A stretch of 64,000 nucleotides of DNA, taken from assembly GCA_023846275.1 (NCBI GenBank), contig JAIUJO010000161.1:412558-476557 (forward strand), in the 5' to 3' direction. This document shows, one piece after another, positions 1-15,114 of this stretch (position 1 is its first letter; every line of letters starts with the position of its first letter). Source of the stretch: Vanilla planifolia. Its lineage: Eukaryota; Streptophyta; Magnoliopsida; Asparagales; Orchidaceae. The notes under the pieces were generated by a model. It was not told where the DNA came from, ran no database searches, and saw only the letters and a program-made list of their open reading frames with translations. The position numbers were made by a program, and so were the translations under genes.

Positions 1-3000
1 CCTAGTCAATATAAGTTTAATGATTTTTTTTTGTCATCTTGATTAGATCTCATTTGAAATTATTATGAATTATACAAATAAATAAACATAAAAAAAATAA
101 AATTATATTTTTAATGTTAAGTAAATAAATATATATATAATAAAACTATAACAAGAGAAATTATATTAATGTAATGTAAGTACAGTAAAGAAAAAATAAG
201 AACGAAATTAATATATTAAAAAAACATTAAAATACACCTTAAAGCATTCAAGAATCTAAGAAATTAAAATATTAAAAATATTAGAAAGAATATTTAATTA
301 CATAGAGCTCATTAAGTTTTTTTTCCATTGAAGGAAACTTCATGTCCATTAGTCTTATTTTCAAATTTTTGCAAATTATAAAAGTAAATAAAAATAATTA
401 ACAATAACTTATTACATAATATTAAGTAAATATATATTAAAGCTCAAATACGACAAATAAAACAAATATAAAATAAAAAAATCAAAGGCAAGTAAATGAT
501 AAACGTTTTATATTTGCATAATAATATAACAAAATAAAAGCAAAAACTTTGTGGAAATCACACTAATTATCTATGAAACTTGCACTCTCAAATACTGAAG
601 AGTTCAAGCGTTACATCATCATTCAACAAATAAGAAATGAATGAAAATGTCTCATAAAGAATGCAAAAACCCTAAAAATAAAAAATATTTAAAAATATAA
701 GTTTGAATATTTCATTGGATAATGCATATACAATTATGTCCAACAATGTTTGCTCTAACTGAATCGAATCTGATGTTGAATTTTAGTGAAATTTTGAAGT
801 AAATAACCATAAATAAAAACTTATTGTTTTAATATTAAAAATATGTATTAAAGATGAAATAAGATAAATATAAGCAATGTAATATATATAAAATAAATTT
901 AATGTAAATGTTCAAACGAGAGAACATTTAAGATTTCATAACAGTATAACTAAAGAAATGCAAAAAATTTAAGAAAAGCGACAAATTGTAATAGAGAGTT
1001 ACTTTCCAAAAACCTAAGGAGATGGAGTATAACATCACCTATCATCTAAAAAAGAACAAATTGAAATGTCTCGTAAATCATGTCTACTACAAAGTAAAAT
1101 AAAAAAAATCAAGGAGAAATATTTGAAAAAATAAGAAAAATTGTACAAGAAAATTTTATTTAAAGAAACTAAGTACATCATAAGTAACATCCTCAATCAT
1201 CAAATCATGAATAAATTGAAATGTGTCCTAAAACTACATTTCATGAGCTTAATGACTTCTCTTTTCCTTAGATCCGACCATGCTTGGAATTATTTCAAAT
1301 TACCAAAGTAAATAAGCATAAATAAAAATTCAATTTTATTCTTATTTTAAATAAATTATTATTTGAAAGTCAAAATTAAATATATTGAAGAAAATTTAGA
1401 TTACCAAAATAAAAAAACTGTAAATGTCATAAGAGAAGCGATCGTAAGCTATATCGTAATAAACCAAGATAAGAACAAAAAATTTTATGAAAGTTGTATT
1501 CCTGCATACTAATGATATTGTTCATAAAATCTTTAATAATTAGAGATGGTATAATTCCAAATGTCTTGCATAACATGTGATATAAGAAAAGCTTAAAATT
1601 TTTATAGATAAGGAAATCTAAATTTTATTTGTTTTATCACAACTAGAAGAGTTTGTTGACTATTTTGCAACACTATCGGACCACTTTTTGAATTACTATG
1701 AGTTACCCAAGTAAATAAGGAAATTAAAAAATTTTTATAAAAATTAATTTATATTTATTGAAGCTTAAATGATATAAGTTGAAGTAATGTAATAAATGAA
1801 GAAAAAGTGATGTACTGGTCACACATGGATAACATTGGAGATATGTTGTAATATAATAAAATAATAAATTAAAATTTGTAAAAATGAGATAAATTATATG
1901 GAAAAGTATTTTTTTCAAAAATATTAAAAATATCGAGTGTAAAATAATCGACTTTTAAAAAGGATATGAATTGAAAGTTCCCACAAAGTATGTGAAAATG
2001 ATGGTAAATTAAATATCTCTAAATTTGAAAATAGATTTTTTAAACTCAATAGAACTCATCAAGATAAGTCTAATGACATTTATATCATCACGATCAGACC
2101 TAGTTTAGAATTATTATGAATTAGAAAACTAGATAAAAAAAAATATAACAAATTATTATTTTAATATTAAGTAAATATTTATTAATATTTAATTATAATA
2201 TATTAAATTATTATATTATAAGAACTTGAAAGTATTACAAACGTGAAATGAGAGGAGATATCATGTTATGTTGCAAAATAACAAAATAAGTGATAGTTTA
2301 TTAAAATAAGATAAATTATTTTTGAAATTTTTACTACGAGGTAGTAATTAGATTGAGTGTAACATTCTTGATAATCAAAATATATTATGAATCAAAATCT
2401 CTCTTGAAATGTACAAAAATCTTTGAAAATATGATATTTGAAATTATAGAAATCAATATTTAATTCCATATTGCCCTTTAGGATGACTCATATGCACTTG
2501 CTTCATCTCAACCAATCCTCATTCAAAATTACTCTAAATTGTTAAAATAAATAGGAATAGATAATAGTAAATTATTATTTAAATATTTAGTATATGTATA
2601 ATTAAGTTGAGATGAGATAAGTTCATGTAATGTGATAAAATAAAAAAAAAGTATTGTAAAGATTTTATGGGAGAAGTTTTGTACTTTCATAAAAATATAA
2701 TATAATCAAAGAAAAAATATTAAAGAAATAAGAAAAATATTAATGGAAAGTCATACTCCAAAAAGGTAAGATGGTCAAATGTAACATCATTGATCATCAA
2801 ATCAAGTATCATTTGGAATGAATTATAATGCACGAAAAAGTTTAGAAAATAGATATTTTAAAAATTTTAAAAAATTATTATGTTTATAGAGCTATTGAGT
2901 AAAGTTAAATATGGTTTTTTTTATCTTAGTCGAACCACATTTCAAATTAGTATGAAATACAAAAATAAATTATCATAAATTATGATAAATTACTACTTTA

Positions 3001-3649
3001 ATATTAAAAAAATTCATATTAAACACAAAACGACATTAATTGAAGTGATGTAAAGGTCACACAAGCGGAGATTTATAATTACATAGTGATATAAACAAAT
3101 AAAAGAGAAAGTTTTGAGAAAAGAATGATAACTTATACAAGACGATATCCATTCTAGAATTCTAACAAAATCAAATTTAACATTCTCGATTACGAAATGA
3201 AGTATAAACCGAAATGTTTAATAAAGAAAGACAAAAACCTTTAATATAAAATATTTAAAGTTATAGATTTAAAAATTTAATAAAAATGTGCTAAATGAGT
3301 TGTGTGAAAGAGCTTTTATCTCATCTTGATGAGATCTCATTCAGAATTATTGAAATTCACAAAGGTAGATATGTTAAAATGATTATAGATTATTATTTTA
3401 ATATTAAGTAAATATACATTATGAAATGAAATATAAAAACATAAAAGTGATGTATTTAATTCTTGTGAGAGAAGATTTGGAGTTACATAGTGATGAAAGT
3501 TATTTAAAGCAAAATCTTTGAAGAAATGAGACAATATTATGTGAATATGTTATTTTTATATGATAAAAAAATTTATGTAACTTTCCTATTCATCAAATAA
3601 GGTATGAATCAAAATATATGACAAAGTCTATACAAAAAATACAAAATAA

Positions 3650-3795
3650 AACAAAAAATAAAAAAAAAACACAATGGTCATTAGTAATGATAGAACTATT
3701 GTGTTAGTAGAAATATTTCAATCATTAAAAAAGATATTAACAAAAATATCTAGTACAACTTGAAAAACTGAAAAAGATTGAAAATTTAAAAATTT
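3650..3795. other. Non-satellite interruption with small hairpin
   Basis: The monomer landmarks break off after about 3650 and resume near 3795, which makes this monomer roughly 110 bp longer than usual. The insert is A-rich and holds an imperfect inverted repeat: CACAATGGTC at 3670-3679 against AACTATTGTG at 3694-3703. It could be a small insertion or simply a very diverged stretch. No terminal repeat or target duplication was convincing. Confidence 0.3.
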
Positions 3796-6700
3796 GTAAA
3801 TAACCTTTTAATTTGATTGGGAACATTGAGACAAGCCCAATAACATTTCTTTTGTCTTGATTTTACTCTTTTTTATTTACTCTAAATTAGAGAAGTAATA
3901 AAATGCAAATAATAAAATGCTTATATTTTAATAATTAAAAAATACTAAATATAAAAATAAGATAGACTAAGGCAGCATAATGTACCTAAATAATTGTAAT
4001 ATAAATGTCACATGATCAGAGAATTAGAGTTTATTAATAAATAACTCCATCAAAGTTAAAAATTTGAAGAAATTTGTTTGAAAGATTTAAATTGTACAAC
4101 AAAGTTTGAATGAAAAGTAGCATAAATAAAAACCTTTTGAATTGTTATGAACAACTAAAATAAATAAAATAAATTGTTATTTTAATGTTAAATAAATTTA
4201 TAAAATACATGAAATGTAATATAACTAAATCAAAAATGATGTGATTGTTATAGGAGAAGAGAATTAGAGTCTCTTAATGTTCAACCAAATCAACACTAAA
4301 AATTTAAAGAGAAGTGGTAAATTATTGGAGAAAACTATATTCCAAGATAGTGAGAAGATGGACTTCGCATCATTGTTGATCAAATTAGGTACAAATTGAA
4401 ATGGGGAGTGAAGCTTGCAAAAACTATAGAAAGTAGAATATTCAAAAATATAGCAATAAATATTTAATTTGATAAAGTTTGTTGAATATAACATCATTAA
4501 TCATCAAATCAAGTTTGCATCAAAATTTCTTGTCAAGTTTTGCAAAACAATTGAAAATAAAATCTTTAAAAATAAAAATTTAAATATTTAATCCAATAAA
4601 TGTGGTTGATAAATTTTATTTCATCTTGATTAGAGTAGGGTTAGAATTATGGTCAATTACGAATGTAAACAAACTGAAATGAAAATATATAATTATTTTG
4701 ATGTTAAATAAATAAATATTAAAGTTAAGTAAAGATCATTCTAAACAATATTATATAACTAAATGAATGTGATATAAAGATCATTCAAGAGGAGATTGAA
4801 AACTTCATAGTAATGTACCAAATAAAAATAAAAATTGTTAACAAATTAAATTAAGGTTTTTCAAAATGTTGAATTCCATGGTACTTAAAAGAACATGGGT
4901 AACAACCTTGATCATAAAATAAGTTATGAATCAAAATCCTCTATACAAATTCCATTGAACCTAAAAACAAGTGATTTGTAAACATAAAAAAGTAATATTA
5001 AGTTTAATAGAGGTCATTAAGATGAGTCTAATGAAATTTTTTATTTGATTGAATCATTTTTGGTTGCTAATCAAAACGATAAAAAATAATAAATTATTGC
5101 TATTTTGATATTAAGTGAATATATGTTAAAGTTGAAGTGTGATAAATTAACATTATGTAATATAAGCAATGTTAAAGAAGGTAAAGGTTCTATGATAGGA
5201 AAATTAGAGTTTCATAGTAATATGATGAAATAAGAGCAAGACATTTAGAAAAATGAGAAATTTGTTTGAGAGTGTTACAATTTGAGATACTAAGGTGGTA
5301 CAGTAAAACATCATTAATTATCAAATGATGTAAGAATGAAGGTTTCTGAAAAATAATTTCCCAAAAATAAAAAAAAATTAATATAGAATTTAATTCTTAA
5401 AATATGAAGCTCATTTTGACAAAGTCTAAGAATGTTTATTTCATCTCAATTGGTCATGGTTTATATTATTTTGATTTATTGTATTAAATAAGTTTAGTTA
5501 ATAATAAATTATTATTTTAATATTAAGTAGAAATTAATTAAATCTAGAAATATATAAATTGATTTTGGCAAATCAAAGTGGTTTAAAGGTCACATAGGAG
5601 GAGATTTAGATTTAGATCATAACATTACTAAATCAAAATGAATAATTTAAAGAAATAACATAATTTTTATAGGAAAGTTTTACTCCAAGATGCTAAAAAA
5701 TACTTAACGTGACATGCTTGAATGCCAAATCAAGTACTAGTTAAACTTTCTCACAAAGCACGCCAAAACTTTAGCAAATAAAATGTTCAAAAATATAAAA
5801 AGTATTATTTAATTGGATAGTTCGTATCAAGGCAATTAAATTGTCATCTATTATGGCTTGATCAAACCTCATTTAGAATTATGATTAAGTACCAACAAAA
5901 ATGAGCATAAATAATAAGGAATCATTATTTGAATGTTAAGTAAATAAACGTTAAAGTTTATATGAGAATAATTTTAGTACTACAATATAACAAAATCGAA
6001 GTGATGAAAAGTTAACTCCAAACTAGAATTAGAGTTTACTATCATATAACAAAATGATAATAAAAAATTTGAAGAAATTGAAATAAAGGGCATTAAAAAG
6101 TTAAATTCCATGATATTAAAGTGATAGTGTGCATTTTCTTCTTCTTCAAATAAAGAATGAATAAAAATATAAAAAAAAACATTAAAAAATATTACAAATA
6201 AGAATATTTAAAATTATAGAAATGTATATTAAAATGGACGAAACACATTGAGATGAGTTTAATAGCCTTCTTTTCATATCAATCATACCTCTTTTCAAAT
6301 TAAATCAAATTACAAAAATAAATATGCATAAAAAAAATTATTATTTTAACAATTAGAATGTATATATTATGGTAAAAAAAATAATTTGAAGTAATATAAT
6401 ATAACAAAATAAAAATAATCCAAATGTTAAAGGATAAAAGACTATAATTTGATAGTAATATACTAAATACAAAGTAACAAATTCTTCAAAAGAAGAAATT
6501 TTAATGAAAAATTAAATTACATGTTAGTAAAGTGATTAATTATAACATTAGTGATTATTAAATAAATTAAGAACAAAAATAGATTGTAAATCATGCTCAT
6601 AACCTTAAAAGAATATTTAAAGACATAAAAATGATTATTTAGTTAGATGCTGCTGATCTAGATGAGTCCACCGATGTCTTTTTTATATCGATTGGATGTC

Positions 6701-9700
6701 ATTTAAAATAATAAGGAATTAGAAAGGTGAATATATGCAACTAATAATAAATTAATTTTTTAATAACAAGTAAATTGTAGTATTATAATATAACAAAAAA
6801 AATAATGTAATGATCATAAGAGAGGAGATTAAAAATTATACAGTAATATAACAATATCAAAGAAAAATATTTCAAGTTAAAAATATGTTGCAAAAAAGTT
6901 GCACCCTATGAGACTAAAGAGATCAAGGGTAACATCCTCAAAAGTTAAATTAGGCACGAATAAAAAATATTTAGTAAATTGTGCTAAAATCTTAAAAACT
7001 AACATTTTTAAAAATATTGAAATGAATATTTAAGTAGATGGAGGTCAACAAGATTAGTTCAAAGACATTAGTATTGACTAGATTTGACCTCATTTGGGAT
7101 TATCATGAAATATAAAAAAATTATTACTATTATATCAAATCAAAAAGTATTAAAGCATAAAAGAGATAAATTAAAATAGTGTAATTTAACCAAATCAAAA
7201 TGATGTAAAGTTTACATAAGAAGTGGATTAGAGTTTCTTAGCAATACAACCAAATAAAAGCAAAAGAGTTGAAGAAATATTATAAATTATAAGAGAAAAT
7301 TGATCTACAAGAGAACAAGGTGATGGAGTGTAGCATTTCTGAAATAAAATACAATATGAAATTTTTCCTTCAAATTTAAAAATCTTGGTAATTACAATAT
7401 TTAAAATGATAAAAATTAATATTTAATTAGACAGAGTTTGTAAAGATTGGTCTAAAAATAATTTTCTCATTTTTATTGGAACTCTTTTCTATATGTTGCG
7501 AGTTATCAAAGCAAAAATGTATAAAAAAGTATTATTTTGTGGTTAAATAAATATATAGTAAAACTAGGATGATGACAATTGAAGAAATATAATTTAACCA
7601 AATCTTAGCAATGTAGAAGGCACATTAGTGGAGATTCCAAGATACATTTTAATACAACCAAACAAAACAAAAACATTAAACAAATTTGATAGGATGTTTA
7701 GGAACATTATAGTACAAGATATGTAGGGGATTAGTTGTAGCATCCTCATGCAAAAATTCAAGTACAAATCAAAATATCTAAAAAAAATTTTCAAAATCTT
7801 ACGAAATAAAATATTGAAAATCATTGAAATGAATATATAATTACGAAAAACCCATTGATTGTAATCCAATGACATTTGTTTTTTATCGATCGTACCCTAT
7901 TTGGCATTAGCACTAATTTAAAAATTAAATAAGAAAAAAGTAAAATATTATTTAAATAAAAGAGAAATACATGTTAAAGATGAAATAAGATAAATTAAAA
8001 CATTACAATATAACTGAACGTGAGTACTATAAAAGTCACATGAGAATAGAATTAGAGTTAAATAGTAATATAATAAATTCAAAGATAAGATATTTGATGA
8101 AATTAGATAAATTTCATAGGAAAATTTCATTCTATAACACTAAAAATATCTAATGTAATATCCTTTATAAACAAATTCGTATTACCTAAAAATGTCTAGT
8201 AAATCATGCAAAATTTAGAAAATCTAAAATTATAAAAATTAGAAATGTTTTGGATAGAATACATTGATATGTAGCAAAAGTGGAATGAATTTCAATACTA
8301 TATATGAATAATAGTAATAACGTATTATTTTAAAATTAAATAAATATATTAAAGATAAAATGAGATAAACTAAATAAATATAATATGAGTAAATCAAATT
8401 GATGTAACGTCTAAACGATTGGAGAATTAGTGTTTTGTTGTAATATTACGAATTCAAAGCAATAAAATAAGAGTTAATGAGATATTTTTTTTGGAAAAGT
8501 TGCATTCCAAGATACTAAGGAGTTTGTGGGTAACATAATATATTCTCAAGTTATCGACAAAATAAATTTCTCATCAAGCATGCAAAAGCCATAGCCTTGT
8601 AATATATCAAAAATAATTAAATGTCAATGACATGTGAGAGAGGTTTTTCAGTTGCATAATATTAAATAAAAATAAAATTGAAATGTGTGAAAAAAGGTAT
8701 AAATTATGTAAGAAAGTTACATTCCATTATACAAAGTACTGGAATTCAACATCCCCCATCATTAAATAGTGTGTGAATTTAAAATCCTATGAAGCATGCC
8801 AAATAAAAGATAATGAAATTTTTTGAAATAGTAAAACTAGTATTTATGTTAATAGAGGCTGTCACTCTAAGTCCATCGAGGATTTTTTTGTGAGGACAAC
8901 ACCTACTGTAAAATGACAAGAAATTATTAAGGTGAATTATCACCAATAAAAGTAAACTATTATTTTTTTAATTTGATGTAAAATTTGCAATATTAAAGAT
9001 TTAAATTTTCACAATAATTAAACATAGTCAAGGTGAAAATTTAAGGAAATGATATATATTTACATGACAGGTGTATTGTAGAATACCAAATAGATCAAGT
9101 ATAACATTCTTGAAAATAAGGTACAATTAAAACTATCATGTAAATTACAATAAAACTACCAAAATGACTTATTTAAGTAACAAAAGTTAATATTTAGTCA
9201 GATAGACCATGACAAGGCAGCTTGAGTGACATTTGATTCATCTCTATCGATACTCATTTGGAATTACCACAAAAAGAAAATTTAAATAATAAAAAAAAAT
9301 TAATTTCTATTTTAATATTAAATAAAAATGTATTAATGTCATAAAATTTTTAAATTAAGGCAATGTAATATAACTAAGTCAAACCAATGCAAAAGTGAGA
9401 TAAGACGACATTTAGAGTCACAAAGTAACATGACTATGGCAAAGCAAAACATTTGGAAGACATGAGATAAATTATATTGGAATGATGTATTCTAAGATAC
9501 AAAGGAGTTTGTAACATCCTTCTCCAACATATCACATTTGAATCATAATATCTCGTAAAGGGATCGATTATAACACCCTTGATCATTAAATCATGTACAA
9601 ATTGAAATGTCACATAAAACATGCATATGACCCCAAATATTAAATTTGAAACTATATATAAAGAAATATTTAATTGGATATGGCACATTCAAATGTGTCC

Positions 9701-11477
9701 AATAGGGTTTGTATTGCTTTAAACACAAAGTTCTATATTACAATAAACTACAAAAGCAAATAAGTATACATAATGATAAATAATTCTTCTAAAAATAAAG
9801 AAATATGTATTAAAGTTGATGTTGCTTAAATCAAAACAATGTAATATAAGAAGAAAACATAATGTAATGTTCGTATGATAAAAGATTTAGAGTTACATAA
9901 TAATAATGCAACCAAATAAAAGCAAACAATTTTAAAAAAATAACACGAATTATATATGAAAGCTTTGTTTGAAGTTGCTGTACAGATTAAGTGCAACACC
10001 ATCAATATCAAAAATATGTGCCAAGAAAAATAGCTCATTGAGTATGAGAAAAGCTTATGAAATAATAATTTTAAAATTTAAAAAAGATAGTATCATTTAA
10101 TAGAGCATATTAAGATATGTTTAATGACTATTGTCGCATCTTGATCCTTCTTAGCATGGTTTTTTTGTAAATCACTAAAATTTATAATGATAAGTAAAAA
10201 TAAATTTTTATTTTAAAATTATGTATATAAAAGTTGAAATAAGATAAATTAAAGTAACATTATATAACAAAATAAATGTGATGTATAAGCCAAATGACAT
10301 GAGTATTGGAGTTGCATATTAATGTAAAGAAAAAAAAATTAGAAATGGAATAAATGTTTTGAGGAAGATGCTTTCCAACATACAAGGGAAATCAAGTGTA
10401 ACATCCATAATAAACTAATCTTGTTTGAATCAAGACTTCTCATCAGAAATGCCCAAATGCATAAAATTAAAATATTTAAAAATATAAAAATAAATATTTA
10501 ATTAGATAATGCTTATTGAGATAGGTCCATTGACATTTTTTCATCTCTCTAACACCTCCTTTGGATTTATTACAATTTACGAATGTTAATGAGCCAAATT
10601 TATTATTTAATTTTTACTTTGATTTAAGTAAATACATTTTAAAATAAAAAATATATAACTTGAAGTATTATGAATGTCATGCTAAATTAGATTTCGAGCT
10701 ACATAGTAATATAACAAAATCGAAGGAAAAATAATGAATAAATTAGATAAATGTAACCAAAAAGGCATATCCTAGGATAGAAATGGGATCACATATAAAT
10801 TCTTAGTTGCCAGATTATGTACATCTTAAATATCTTATAAAGATTGCCCAATTGCTACAAACAAAGAATAAAAATTAAGTTTTAATTAGGAAGAGCTTGT
10901 TGAGCCAAAACCAATGACATTTCACCAGTTTCTATCTGATCGCATTTGGAATAACTACATGTTGCTAAATTAAACATGTATAAATAATACAAAATTGTTA
11001 TTTTATTATTAAATAAATATGTATCGAGGTTGAAATTAGAAAAACTAAAGCAATGAAATATAAAAAAAATCAATTCAAAGCAAAAGTAAAGCGAGAAGTG
11101 AGTTAGTATTTGTAGTAACATAACAAAATTAAAGCAAAATATTTAAACTAATAAAACAAATTGTATGTAAAAGTTTCATTCCAATACGATAAAAAGATCT
11201 AGTTTAGCATTCTTGATCCTCAAATTTGGTGCAAATAGGAAGCTCTTGTAAAAAGTTGGAATTCTTAGAAATAAAAATTTTCTAAATTATAAAAAATTGA
11301 ATATTAAATTTGTTAAGGTGCTCTAGAAGAGTAATGAAATGCAACTTTTTAAATAAGCTCTCAAAATAATAACTTAATATTTTAAAATTAAATAAATTAA
11401 AGTAATATAATACAACTAAATAAAGCCAATGTAATGATAAATTGAGACTTGAGTTATAGTTTATAGTAACATAACAA

Positions 11478-11580
11478 AGTGTCATTGCATTGATCAAACA
11501 AGCTCTGCCTAATTTAATTTAATTTATTTTATTTCTTTTTATATTTTTATATAATTTTGTTATATTATTATGAAACTACA
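11478..11580 (-). repeat. Micro-inverted patch inside satellite block S1
   Basis: The surrounding monomers read in + polarity, but this roughly 100-bp stretch matches the monomer better when reverse-complemented. It holds a GTCATTG...AAGCTCT box and then TTTTGTTATATTATTATGAAAC, both typical of the - polarity blocks further right. + polarity resumes by about 11580. It is called by eye on AT-rich sequence, so the exact ends are uncertain. Confidence 0.4.
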
Positions 11581-14264
11581 AATTATAGAAACAAATAATA
11601 ATAAATAATAACTATTTATAAAAGCTAGAAGAGGATCCACTAAGATCTATCTCATCTCAATAAGATCTTAGTTGATATTAGTACAAATAAACAAAGTAAA
11701 TAATAATAAATAATTGTAAAATATTTTGTTGATATTAATTATTTATAAATATTACAACTAAAATGAGATAAATTGAATAAATTTAATAAGAACAAATTAA
11801 ACACTCTCAAGGTCACATGATAGGAGATTTAGGGTCATAGTAATATAACCTAATCAAAGTAAAAAAAAGTTTAAAAAATTATATAAATTATATAAGAAAG
11901 TTGCATTCCATCAGAGAAAGATAATCATGTGTAACATCGTCAATCATCAAATCATGTTGGAATCAAAATATCTCATTAGGAGAGCAAAAATTATCAGGTT
12001 GATCGAATCTCCAATGGAATTATTATGAATTTCTAAATGTAAAAAATAGAAATTCAATAATTTATTTTTTTAATATTTGCATATATATTAAATTAGAAAT
12101 AAGTAAATTTAAATAATATAATATAACTAAACAAGGATAATGTAAAGGTCACACGAGAAGAGAATCAGAGTTCTAAAATTATATATCCAAATAAAAGTTA
12201 AGGATTTGAAGAAGCTAAGGAGAATGAGGGTAACATCCTTTGTAGCCAACATGAGTATGAATTGATATATATCTTAAAAAGTGCCAAATCCGTAGAAAAT
12301 AAAACATTTAAAAATAAAAAATATGTATATTCAATTGGATAAAGCATATCAAGTCAAATATAATGAAGTTTCTTCCATATAATTCAATACTAGTTTTTAA
12401 TTACTTGTCATTGCAAAATTAAATAAGAGAAAAGAATAATAAAATTTTATTTTAGTATTAACTAAATATATATTAAATTTTAGATAAGATACATTCAAGC
12501 AATGTAATAGTATAAAACAAAAGTGATGCAAAGGTCATGCGAGGGGAGATACTGAGTGACATAATAATATAACCAAATAGAGAAAAGTTTGAAGAAATGC
12601 AATAAATTGCATGAAAAATTTTAATTCCATTACACAAAGAAGTCTGATTATATGTTCATCAATAAGTAATTCAGGCATAAATTGATAAGTCTTGTAAAGC
12701 ATCTAAAAATATATAAATAAATATTTAATTGGATAGAGCTTGTAGAGATGGTGCCAATAGTGTTTGTTTCATTATGATCAAACTTTATTAAGAATTAATA
12801 CATATTATCAGTATAAATAAAGATAAATAATAATAAATTATCACTTTTTTGTGAAGTAAACATATAATAAAGTTAAATTAGTTAAATTGAAGCAACGTGA
12901 TTTTACTAAATCAAAGTGATGTAATTGTCACATGAGAAAAGGTCTATAACTTTAACTAATATAAAAAATTTTAAGTAAAACATTTGAAGAAATGAGATAA
13001 TTTATGTAAAATATTTCCATTCCAAGTTTCTTAGAGGTTTAAGTGTAACATATTTAAATGTCAAATCCCTAATGATTCAATACTTTTTGTAAATTCTACC
13101 AAAATAGTGAAAAAACTATTCCTAAATATAGAAATAAATATTTTTTTGGATAAAGCATATCAAGGTGAGTTTAATCACATTTATTTCATATAGACAGATA
13201 TTATTTGGCAATTACTTCAAATTAAAAGCCCAAATAAGAATAAATAATATTTTTTTAATATTTTAATATTAGTAAATATATAATAAAAATAAAAAATTAT
13301 ATAAATTATCATCATGTAATATTACGAAATGAAAGTAATGTAAATTTTAGTTCTGATGTGATTTTGATTCGCATATTGTTGGCATAAACAAATTAAAAGA
13401 AAAAACTTGTAGAAATGAGATAAATTTCATGGCGTTGTTTCATTTTGAGAAAGTAAGGAGACATAATGTAGCACAAAAATTTGTTAGGCCAAGTTCAAAT
13501 TAAAATGTTTTAATCAATGTGTCAAAACAATGAAAATTATTTAAACATATGGAAAAATATCTAATTGAAAAGCTCATCTTGAAGCATTCAATGACATTTT
13601 GTATCATCTAGATCTTACCTCGATAAGAATGACTATGAATTACAAAAATAAATAATCTTTAATACTAGTCAATTATTATTTTCATATTAAATAGCCATAT
13701 AATAAATGTAAAGAGAGATAATTTGATTCAATTTAATATAAATAAGTCAAAATATCAAAATAGTGTAAAAGTTGCACGATAGTTGAATTAGAGCTTGATA
13801 GCAACATAAAATAATTAAAGCAAAGGATTTATAGAAATGAGATAAACTATATAAGAAACTTTTATTCCAAGATACAAAGCAGATTGAGAGTACGTTCTTC
13901 CATAATCAAATAGGTATAAGTCAAAATATAACATAAGAGGTGCCAAAACCATATAAAATAAAAGATTTTAAAAATGAAAATTAATATTTAGTTGGATAAA
14001 TCTAATCTAATGAGTCTGTTAACTATTGTTTCTTCTCAAATTGGCCAGATTTTGATAGAATTACAAAAAGGAAATAAGAAGTGTGCACTTAAATTTATTT
14101 TTTAATATAAGGTAAATATATATGAAAGTTAAATTGAGATAAGTTCAAGCAATATAATTTAAAAAAATCAAAGTGATGTAGAGGTCATATGAGACAGGGT
14201 TTAGAGTTAATAAATTATATAACAATATCAAAGAAAATATTTCACAAAAAGAGGAATTATATTA

Positions 14265-14687
14265 GTTAAAGTAAAGAGAGGAGCTAAATTACTCAGAATA
14301 ACAATTTTAGTTTCTTAAAAGTACTTCAAGAAAACATTTAAAGTAATTTTTAATATGGTTTAACAAATCTATAAAAATGCTTTTAATCAAATTTCTGTTT
14401 CTTTAAAAATATTAAGCTTTGTAAAACTTTTGTAATATAAAAATTAGCAGTAAATGAAAATAAATAGAATCAATTTTAAGTGGTTTGGCTTAACAAAAAG
14501 AATATACCTTCCCATAGCAAAACTAAATAAAAATAAACACTTAATATAAGGCTTTTCCCAAATGATAAGTAGACTAAATTCTAGTGACAATCAAACATAA
14601 GAGACAGGCTATTATGACTTTCAATAAGATCATTAGGATATGCTCAAATAACATTACAACATTTAATAATAAAAAAAATTGGCAACA
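14265..14687 (-). repeat. Putative 3' LTR of the minus-strand gag-only element
   Basis: Read on the minus strand it starts TGTTGCCAATTTTTT directly after the gag fragment and follows the same block order as 15115-15525. The outer end meets satellite sequence at about 14264. The two repeats have diverged strongly, so the insertion is old. An 80-residue open frame at 14584-14826 on the plus strand is only antisense to this repeat and the gag fragment. Confidence 0.45.
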
Positions 14688-15110
14688 AAAATTTGAAATT
14701 TATTTTAACAAAATTTCGAAAAACCATGTATCTTCATCTTTATTTTATTTTCATCAACTAAACAGGCTCCACCATATGTTATCTCTAACTTTATCCAAAT
14801 TTCATAAGTCATTCCTCAATTTATGATTTGATTAAATTAGGTAGCATTCAACCATAATGTAAAATATTTATGTCCCTATTATTTTGTTGCACTTCATGTT
14901 TTTTTACCTTCAACCATTTCATGAAATATTTTATGTGCAAAAATACCTCATATATTTTTTTTAGTTTGAAAATCAAATGGAGTTTGAGTTAATTCTAACA
15001 ATTCTTTATCAATAAAATTTAAAGTTGCTAAAGAATCCATTTCAAGCATGCATGATTTGAAGTATTTCTTCTTGCAAGAAAAGGTAATTTGTTCTAATAA
15101 CAATTGTGGA
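14688..15110 (-). pseudogene. Decayed Ty1/copia gag (UBN2-type) fragment
   Basis: Translating the minus strand in a frame with stop codons gives copia gag signatures in order: FHEMVEGKK, then ATxFNQIIN, TYEIWIKLEITY and LVDENKIKMKIHGF. The 129-nt core (14726-14854) aligns without indels to cores at 21714-21842, 24343-24471 and 27048-27176. The aligned residues fit the known gag pattern in which a LNA..FNR.. block precedes YEI...L..T.EGT..VKE.K. At least two stops and probably a frameshift break the frame, and the C-terminal half is missing because the 3' LTR-like repeat follows at once. No product is expected. Confidence 0.6.
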
Positions 15111-15114
15111 GTGG

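Larger units (their letters stand above)
1..14264 (+). repeat. Diverged ~410-bp satellite array, block S1 (+ polarity)
   Basis: No gene is visible. The block is made of about 34 head-to-tail copies of one AT-rich monomer. Landmarks recur in a fixed order: a box like GAGCTCATTGAGATGAGTCC, then a TTTCATCTYGAT box, GGAATTATTATGAATTAC, AAGTAAATA, AATTATTATTTTAATATTAAG, a box like GTCACATGAGAGGAGA, then GCATTCCAAGATACTAAGG and GTAACATCCTYGATCATCAAAT. The first box recurs near 1245, 1647, 2050, 2475, 2890, 5013, 5410, 5820, 6245, 6650, 7045, 7435, 7855, 10105, 10515, 12735, 13150, 13570 and 14010, so spacing is mostly 390-425 bp. Copies differ strongly from each other, and some are shortened or lengthened (for example around 3300-4600 and 8260-9690). 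Short AT-rich open frames here are chance. The family was not recognised by name. Confidence 0.85.

Noticed and set aside
1..14264. Regularly spaced short repeats as a possible CRISPR array
   Set aside because: The period is about 410 bp with diverged copies and no short exact repeats separated by unique spacers; the window is eukaryotic.
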